This document shows, piece after piece, positions 30,728-35,250 of a DNA stretch of 35,250 bases (positions are counted from its first letter, which is position 1; every line of letters begins with the position of its first letter). The DNA is taken from contig NZ_CDBJ01000067.1 of the NCBI RefSeq assembly GCF_000820045.1, positions 1 through 35,250 of the forward strand, written 5' to 3'. The translations under genes were made by a program, and so were the position numbers. The notes beneath the pieces were generated by a model. The model saw only the letters and a list, made by a program, of their open reading frames with translations, had not been told where the DNA came from and made no database searches. This DNA comes from Aeromonas rivuli (GTDB lineage Bacteria; Pseudomonadota; Gammaproteobacteria; Enterobacterales; Aeromonadaceae).

Positions 30728-31666
30728 TTACTCCCCTTCCAGCTCGTTAAAGGCATGACGCAGCACGGCCTCGGTCAGCGGTTCTCCGCCCGAATACATC
30801 ACCGCCAATCGCAGGTTTTTGCTGACCAGGCGCAGAGCCCCAGGCCGGGCGCTGATTTGCAGCAGCAGGTTGCGCTCTGCTGGGCCGTCGATTTTCCAGG
30901 CGCTGGCCACGGCCATTACATCGGCCTTTTTGGCCTGGGTGATGGCGCGTTTCTTGGCAACGCGGGAATAGAGGCGGGCGAAGTCTTCGGAGCGCTGTCC
31001 GCCGGTCAGCTGGGTGTAAACCCGGCTGTTGCCAACCAGCACCATGCCGACCTCGACCTCTTCCACCAGAATGCGCAGCTCTTCGAGGGTGGCGCGGTCG
31101 AGGTGGTCTGCTTCATCCACCACGATGAGGCCCCGGGTGTTGAGCAAGCGGCGGCGCAGGGCGCGGGCCAACGGGCCACGCAGGCGGGGGGCGTTCTCCA
31201 TGCCCAGCTCCATGGCCAGTTCATACATGCACTCGGTCATGGTGGCGCGGCTCGGGGAGGTGGTGATCACCCAGCAGTTGTTGTTATGGCGGGCGAACTC
31301 GCGCAGGGCGGTGGTTTTGCCCACGCCAGAGACGCCGTGGATGATGACGATGCTCTGGGTGGCCAACGCATAGGCCATGTCAGCCATGATCTGCTTGGCG
31401 GTTTCGGTCTGCACAAAGCCGGGATCCCGGGGCGCATTGGCGCGGGTTTGCCGGGCAGTGAGCCAGTTGGCCAGCTTTTGCATCATGGTGCTGGGGTCGG
31501 CCTTGTAAGTGCCACCGAGCAGCTGGTTGATGGTTGAGGGGCTAACGCCGATCTCTTTGGCCATCTGGGTTTGTGTCACCATGCTGGAATCCAGCAGCCC
31601 CTTGGCGCGGGCGATGATTTCATTACCGGGCTGGCTGGGTTGGTCTAAAGTCAGGATGTTTGACAT
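30728..31666 (-). CDS. B: DNA transposition ATPase MuB
   Basis: A 312-aa AAA+ protein, the same length as Mu B. An N-terminal helix-turn-helix ('MAKEIGVSPSTINQLLGG') precedes Walker A GVSGVGKTT (~111-119) and Walker B LIVVDEADH (~180-188). It coats target DNA, stimulates the transposase and gives target immunity. The ATG at 31666 with GGAG upstream is preferred over 31681, which gives an unusual 5-residue extension. Confidence 0.95.
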   Translation of the reverse strand: MSNILTLDQPSQPGNEIIARAKGLLDSSMVTQTQMAKEIGVSPSTINQLLGGTYKADPSTMMQKLANWLTARQTRANAPRDPGFVQTETAKQIMADMAYALATQSIVIIHGVSGVGKTTALREFARHNNNCWVITTSPSRATMTECMYELAMELGMENAPRLRGPLARALRRRLLNTRGLIVVDEADHLDRATLEELRILVEEVEVGMVLVGNSRVYTQLTGGQRSEDFARLYSRVAKKRAITQAKKADVMAVASAWKIDGPAERNLLLQISARPGALRLVSKNLRLAVMYSGGEPLTEAVLRHAFNELEGE

Positions 31667-31686
31667 CGATTTACTCTCCATTTATG

Positions 31687-31702
31687 GCGGCTTTCGGGCC
31701 GC
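31687..31702 (+). terminator. Hairpin plus T-run between A and B, plus strand
   Basis: GCGGC tttcgg GCCGC followed by TTTCTTTTT reads as a Rho-independent terminator on the plus strand, opposite to A and B transcription. It may stop antisense transcription; it does not face the operon. Confidence 0.5.
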
Positions 31703-31724
31703 TTTCTTTTTGCGGTTGGTCTGG

Positions 31725-33764
31725 TTACAGACGGGCTTTCTTTTGCTGCTCAGCCAGGGCTGCGACGCCTGCTTGGAAGCGGGCTTCGTAGTCAATGACT
31801 GGGGCGGTTTCTGGGCTGGTTTGTGCCCGTTGCTGGGTGTTTGGCTGCGAGAGTGGCTGCACGGCCAGCGCGGCATTGCCGTGGCTGATCGGGCGCACCA
31901 TTTCCACCACTTTGGTTTCGGGTGCTTCTTCGTCTGTGATGCTGGGGATAAGCGCCGCAACTTCTAGCGATGACATGTTTTTCTTTGCCAATGCAGCAGT
32001 CTTGTTTGCCTTGACGAATTTGGTGCGCTCTCGCTTGTGCTCACGGGCTTGTTGGGTATCGCCAAATGCGACTTTTTCCAGGCACTCCGCTTCGCAGATA
32101 TGCAGGCCGTTCTGGGTGGTGATAATCACCGCATCATGTAGGCGCTGCGGGTCGAACCGAGCAATGACCTTCTGCCCTACGTAATGAGCCAATTCAGGCC
32201 CGTAATATCGGTTACTGCGATTGCGGATAGTGCCGCCAGACTTGATCAAGATGGTTCCGTGCTTGCTGACGCGAGACGCTTCTGCCTGCAACAGCAACAT
32301 GGTCAATTGCTCACTGCTGGCCTTGCGCATTACGGATTGCACATAGCTCTGCTCGAATGCCTGATCAAAGCTCATCACCCCACGGCAGGCCTCGGTCTGG
32401 CGCCCGACCTTGGCGTTGTACATGGCGACCCCTTCGGCCACGATGCGCAGAAACTCGGCTGCATCCACCGCCCGTTCACCATAATTGTCTGGCTTAGCCA
32501 TGGGGTTGGGGCCGGTGTAGCAACCTGCCAGCGCGGGGTGTTTGTCGATGATTTCATCCAGCCCGCCCACACCGAAGGCACGTTCGATCGGCTTTGCCTG
32601 ACCGTGGCCCTTGCCCAGCAGCACGCTGGACCAGTGCAGCTTGATGCCAAGCATGGGGATCATGCCGAGCGGGTCATCTTGCTTGACCTTGAAGCGGTAG
32701 CGGTTCGGCACGCCCCCGGTCATCCATTTGTTGGCCGCAGCGCGAGTGTTATCGATGGTGATCTCACGCGGGATGCCGTATTTGCTGCACACGTCCATCA
32801 GGGACAGGCGGATGCTGTCGGTGTTCTCACTGATATCAGTGCGCCAGCCCACGATCTTGCGGCTGTAGATGTCCTGCCAGAACCAGGTCTTGGGGCGGAT
32901 CACTTCGCCGTTGAACCACTTCACGAAGACGTTGTGCAGGTAGCCGTCACCGTTGATCCACTCCATGGCATCCAGCCCTTCGATGGTGCGCTCCTGCGGC
33001 GGGTAGAGCTGCATCAGCGCATGCTCACCTTCGCGCAACATCACCTGCTGGGCGTGGGGCACTTCCATGTCCATGCGGCGCATCAGGCTATCGATGCTTG
33101 GCACGACCCAATCTTGCTCCTGGGCAGCCAGACGCAGGCGCTCATAGCAGCTGCTGGCGTTCGGGCATTCGTTGCGCAGGTAGTCGGCTTTGAAAAACGC
33201 CCAGGCGGAATCGCTCACCGGGGCCAGTTTGGTGGCACGGTTAGCGGTGGCGCTCTCTTGGTGCTTGGGCAGCAACACGGCTACCCAGTCGCTCTCGTCA
33301 AAGCCTTTCACGGCACCGCAGTAGCGGCGCAGGGTTGGCAGTGCGAGGGCAAACTCATTGGCGATATGCTGGTAGGCCTGCATCAGGGTGCAGCCGCTCG
33401 CCACCAGGGCATGGACAGCTTGCACGGCGGTGACGCAGGCCTTGGCCTTGTCGTGCGCCTTGGTGTTGGCTTTGCTCCAGCGCGACCACAGTTGTTCTTT
33501 GCAGTAGCGCGGGGCCTTGGGCTTGGCCTTGGGCAGATCCAGCGTCATGCCGCTGACCTTGACCTTGCCAGCCTTGCGCAGCAGGGCGGCTTGGACGGCT
33601 GGGGGCAGAATGCTGATGTGGTATTCGGTGGCCTTGCTGCCTTCGCGCTGACGGGATTTGTCAGGGGAAAGCTCAGCCATACGATTCAACTGATCGCGGG
33701 AGCGTCTTTCTGATGTTGGCATTCCAGCCACACCAGCGACCTCAATAGCGGTGACCCATTCCAT
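31725..33764 (-). CDS. A: MuA transposase
   Basis: A 679-aa DDE transposase that cuts the phage ends and joins them to target DNA. The N-terminal domain (WVTAIEVAGVAGMPTSERRS) is the winged-helix enhancer-binding region also found in the repressor. Catalytic residues are D273 (NGDGYLH), D338 (ITIDNT) and E394 (KPIERAFG); the D-E spacing of 56 equals Mu's. The C-terminal end carries the β-barrel and the B-interacting tail. GGGGGC lies upstream of the ATG. Confidence 0.96.
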   Translation of the reverse strand: MEWVTAIEVAGVAGMPTSERRSRDQLNRMAELSPDKSRQREGSKATEYHISILPPAVQAALLRKAGKVKVSGMTLDLPKAKPKAPRYCKEQLWSRWSKANTKAHDKAKACVTAVQAVHALVASGCTLMQAYQHIANEFALALPTLRRYCGAVKGFDESDWVAVLLPKHQESATANRATKLAPVSDSAWAFFKADYLRNECPNASSCYERLRLAAQEQDWVVPSIDSLMRRMDMEVPHAQQVMLREGEHALMQLYPPQERTIEGLDAMEWINGDGYLHNVFVKWFNGEVIRPKTWFWQDIYSRKIVGWRTDISENTDSIRLSLMDVCSKYGIPREITIDNTRAAANKWMTGGVPNRYRFKVKQDDPLGMIPMLGIKLHWSSVLLGKGHGQAKPIERAFGVGGLDEIIDKHPALAGCYTGPNPMAKPDNYGERAVDAAEFLRIVAEGVAMYNAKVGRQTEACRGVMSFDQAFEQSYVQSVMRKASSEQLTMLLLQAEASRVSKHGTILIKSGGTIRNRSNRYYGPELAHYVGQKVIARFDPQRLHDAVIITTQNGLHICEAECLEKVAFGDTQQAREHKRERTKFVKANKTAALAKKNMSSLEVAALIPSITDEEAPETKVVEMVRPISHGNAALAVQPLSQPNTQQRAQTSPETAPVIDYEARFQAGVAALAEQQKKARL

Positions 33765-33774
33765 GCCAGCCCCC

Positions 33775-34035
33775 TTAGCTTGCTTTCTTCAAGAGGGGCT
33801 GATACCGGCTTGGCCAGATATCTTCAGGTTCCAGGCCGAGAGCGCCAGCGATGATCCGCTCGCCTTTTGGCCATGGAGCTCGGAAGGTGTTTTGCAATGT
33901 AGAGCTGGAAAGCCCGGCATCACGGGACAACTGCGAAACAGAGATGCCAGCCTTCTTCAAGGCGGCAACTACATCTGCACGATGCCAATCACTCCCATTT
34001 TCCGTCCGTTTCTGCGACACTCTATAATTACTCAT
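33775..34035 (-). CDS. ner: Ner-like early repressor
   Basis: An 86-aa lambda-repressor-like helix-turn-helix protein. 'DWHRADVVAALKKAGISVSQ', 'LSRDAGLSSSTLQNTF' and 'PWPKGERIIAGALGLEPEDI' closely parallel Mu Ner. In Mu, Ner shuts down early transcription and c expression. It is the first gene of the leftward operon, directly opposite the repressor. Confidence 0.95.
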   Translation of the reverse strand: MSNYRVSQKRTENGSDWHRADVVAALKKAGISVSQLSRDAGLSSSTLQNTFRAPWPKGERIIAGALGLEPEDIWPSRYQPLLKKAS

Positions 34036-34290
34036 CTTAGTAACTCGACTCGGTTAACTGACTAAGTTAACGAGAGTATAGGGACGAATCGGACGAAAGA
34101 GCAATGCAAACGGACGAATATATTTTCAATTCGTCCGTTTCGTCATTTGCCAATGAAATCACCAAAACAGGTTAATAGGATGGAAAACAATAAGTTAGGT
34201 AATTCGGACGTTTGCAATCATGAATCGGACGGAGCGTCCGATTCGTATGGTGAGAAACGGACGGAATGGGTTGTTGCGTCCGAAGTGGCC
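33999..34290. promoter_or_regulatory. Operator array of CGGACG motifs
   Basis: At least nine CGGACG-type motifs, in both orientations, span the 5' end of ner, the intergenic control region and the first part of the repressor gene. Two perfect inverted repeats are included: AAACGGACGAAT/ATTCGTCCGTTT (34108-34119 and 34129-34140) and GAATCGGACG/CGTCCGATTC (34222-34231 and 34235-34244). They are the obvious binding sites for the repressor and perhaps for the related N-domain of the transposase. Confidence 0.75.
34051..34080 (-). promoter_or_regulatory. Early promoter -10 and Ner operator-like palindrome
   Basis: GTTAAC-7-GTTAAC (34053-34071) is a symmetric element suited to a dimeric Ner-type protein. 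TATACT (minus strand, 34075-34080) can serve as the -10 of the leftward early promoter; the -35 is weak, and CGGACG motifs cover that region, in keeping with direct repression. Confidence 0.55.
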
Positions 34291-34998
34291 GGTCTTGAAG
34301 GAATGCCGACAACGGACAGAAGAGCAAGGGACGAACTAGAGAGGCTGAGTGCTGGAAGGGAAGGTGTTAAGCGGAAGCGGTCAGGAACCAAAGCATTCGA
34401 GTACCACGCGTCGATACTTCCTCAATATGTTATTGATGAGCTAGATAAACGCGGAGCGTTTCCTGATGGCGCGCAGCCGGTTGGGAATTCATCATCGTCC
34501 AACTTTCAATATGAACAGCAACCGATTGATCTTACTGGCGTAAACGAGCTACAGCGTAGCTATGAAGCATTCTTGGAAGAGTTCGCATTGATACCCGGCT
34601 ATCGGGTGCAAGTATCCGCTGGACACGGCGCATTGACGCAGGGGGATGAGGCGCCATGTCGCCACCTGGCATTTCGCCGTAAGTGGCTGAAGTGGCGCGG
34701 CTTTGCTGAGAAGGAACTGGCGATCGTCTGGAGCAAAGGCGACAGCATGGAGCCGACTATCCACAACAATGACACCCTGATGGTGCACCTAGGCAGAACG
34801 CGCCCGGTCGATGGCCACATCTACGTGGTGCGCAACGATGACCAGCTATGGGTCAAGCGCCTGCAAGTGCTGCCCCATGCGTGGCTGCTGATTAGCGATA
34901 ACTCGATCTACAAAGAGATAGAAGTCCCGAAAGACCAGCAACACACCTTCGAAGTGATCGGCCAGGTCGTTCACATCGCTCATGATGTAGGAGAGTGA
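34180..34998 (+). CDS. c: Prophage repressor: MuA-type DNA-binding domain plus S24 peptidase
   Basis: A 272-aa lysogeny repressor, the only plus-strand gene. Residues ~29-88 (WVVASEVAGLEGMPTTDRRA, then 'YHASILPQYVIDEL') match the transposase N-terminal domain. Residues ~140-272 form a LexA/S24 peptidase domain: Ser189 in KGDSMEPTI, Lys226 in WVKRLQ, and a possible cleavage bond Ala147-Gly148 in VSAGHG. It can thus be inactivated by RecA-stimulated self-cleavage, unlike Mu c. The ATG at 34180 has AGG eight bases upstream; TTG 34147 and ATG 34153 lack one. Confidence 0.92.
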   Translation: MENNKLGNSDVCNHESDGASDSYGEKRTEWVVASEVAGLEGMPTTDRRARDELERLSAGREGVKRKRSGTKAFEYHASILPQYVIDELDKRGAFPDGAQPVGNSSSSNFQYEQQPIDLTGVNELQRSYEAFLEEFALIPGYRVQVSAGHGALTQGDEAPCRHLAFRRKWLKWRGFAEKELAIVWSKGDSMEPTIHNNDTLMVHLGRTRPVDGHIYVVRNDDQLWVKRLQVLPHAWLLISDNSIYKEIEVPKDQQHTFEVIGQVVHIAHDVGE

Positions 34999-35040
34999 AG
35001 CCCGTTTAAAGATTGTTTGAAGATGATTTGCCGCGCGCCG

Positions 35041-35054
35041 CATTGATCAATTCA
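35041..35054 (-). repeat. Left-end transposase site L3 (candidate)
   Basis: Read on the minus strand: TGAATTGATCAATG, two mismatches from L1's TGAATCGATCACTG. It lies about 196 bp from the end, comparable in order to Mu's L3. Confidence 0.55.
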
Positions 35055-35082
35055 CCAGCTCGTGTTGCAGCAAATCCCATGG

Positions 35083-35096
35083 CGTTGATCATTTCT
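35083..35096 (-). repeat. Left-end transposase site L2 (candidate)
   Basis: Minus strand AGAAATGATCAACG shares GAAATGATCA with right-end site R1. About 155 bp from the end; more degenerate than L1. Confidence 0.45.
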
Positions 35097-35125
35097 GCAT
35101 GTTCAGCTCAGCGCCCATAATGAAA

Positions 35126-35159
35126 GCGGCCTGTCGAGTCTCAATGCTCCACAGGCCGC
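35126..35159 (+). terminator. Repressor terminator
   Basis: Arms GCGGCCTGT and ACAGGCCGC (9 bp) separated by 16 nt and followed by GTCCTTTCTAGTTT. It sits 127 bp after the repressor stop and would end its transcript before the left-end sites. The loop is long, so efficiency is uncertain. Confidence 0.6.
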
Positions 35160-35175
35160 GTCCTTTCTAGTTTCC

Positions 35176-35211
35176 GATCCCACTTAGTCCCAACAGATCC
35201 CAGTTATTCCC
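35176..35211. repeat. 20-bp-spaced direct repeat near the left end
   Basis: GATCCCACTTAGTCCC and GATCCCAGTTATTCCC begin 20 bp apart between L2 and L1. They differ at two positions. They may bind the transposase or an accessory protein at the left end. Confidence 0.5.
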
Positions 35212-35219
35212 TAACTATC

Positions 35220-35236
35220 TCCCAGTGATCGATTCA
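35220..35236 (-). repeat. Left-end transposase-binding site L1 (candidate)
   Basis: Minus strand TGAATCGATCACTGGGA starts 15 bp from the terminal base, exactly as R1 does at the other end. Twelve consecutive bases are identical to R2. Confidence 0.78.
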
Positions 35237-35250
35237 CTAGAGCCTATACA

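Larger units (their letters stand above)
1..35250 (-). mobile_element. Complete Mu-like transposable prophage
   Basis: Both termini are visible: the window opens with TGTA and closes with TACA, the TG...CA boundary typical of Mu-family transposons. A 17-bp transposase-site-like motif begins 15 bp in from each end in inverted orientation. Between them is a full Mu gene order: repressor, Ner, A, B, early genes, GemA, Mor/C, lys, gp27-gp29, F, I, T, gp35-gp48, fibre. All genes except the repressor run on the minus strand, so the phage left end is at the window's right edge. The flanking 5-bp target duplication expected from Mu insertion lies outside the window. Confidence 0.96.

Noticed and set aside
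31682..31960. 92-codon minus-strand frame overlapping the 3' end of A
   Set aside because: Lys/Pro/Ser-rich out-of-frame reading of the transposase tail; no start signal.
32184..33713. 509-codon plus-strand open frame opposite transposase A
   Set aside because: Antisense shadow of the transposase; no ribosome site or recognisable domain.
1..35250. tRNA genes, CRISPR arrays, insertion sequences, integrase or att core
   Set aside because: None was seen; integration is by transposition, so no site-specific integrase is expected.

Overview
This window is one complete Mu-like transposable prophage, bounded to the base by its own ends: it starts TGTA, ends TACA, and carries transposase-site-like sequences in inverted orientation at the same distance (14 bp) from both termini. 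The phage map is reversed in the window: the phage left (early) end is at the right and almost every gene is on the minus strand. The high-GC protein-coding style and the gene set suggest a gammaproteobacterial host, possibly Aeromonas; this is an inference, because no host DNA is present.

Layout in phage order (right to left). (1) 35250-33999: left-end transposase sites, a plus-strand repressor that joins a MuA-type DNA-binding domain to an S24/LexA-type peptidase domain, a dense array of CGGACG operator-like motifs, and Ner. (2) 33764-30728: MuA transposase and MuB ATPase. (3) 30724-25254: about fifteen small early and semi-early genes, mostly hypothetical, often overlapping by ATGA or TGATG junctions; recognisable ones are a DUF3164 protein, an ANR-like regulator, a zinc-finger protein and GemA. 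(4) 25159-24273: one Mor/C-family activator followed by an exported-protein gene that looks like a moron with its own terminator. (5) 24227-16627: putative late promoter, lysozyme, holin-like protein, DksA/TraR-like protein, DUF2730, winged-helix protein, DUF6527, gp27/gp28 terminase, gp29 portal and F-like protein. (6) 16398-142: second putative late promoter, protease/scaffold I(/Z), major capsid T, a 73-aa protein resembling Acb2/Tad1 cyclic-nucleotide sponges, two unknown probable structural proteins, gp35-gp38 region with G, sheath, tube, gp41 with a frameshift extension, tape measure, gp43-gp48 baseplate proteins, a short tail fibre and its assembly protein. (7) 119-1: terminator and right-end transposase sites. 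No mom, no invertase and no invertible tail-fibre segment are seen.

How it works together: the repressor and Ner act on the early control region. The transposition genes A and B replicate the phage from its ends. The Mor/C protein probably switches on late transcription. An exact 22-bp repeat lies upstream of both lys and I, two genes that have C-activated late promoters in Mu, and is the best candidate for its binding site; a one-mismatch third copy lies inside gp45. Late genes then build a contractile-tailed virion and lyse the cell.

Most notable items: the Acb2/Tad1-like ORF next to the capsid gene (possible anti-CBASS/anti-Thoeris function), the repeated late-promoter motif, the GGGGGCGA shift site in gp41, the operator array extending into the repressor gene, the shared DNA-binding domain of transposase and repressor, and the moron between Mor/C and lys.
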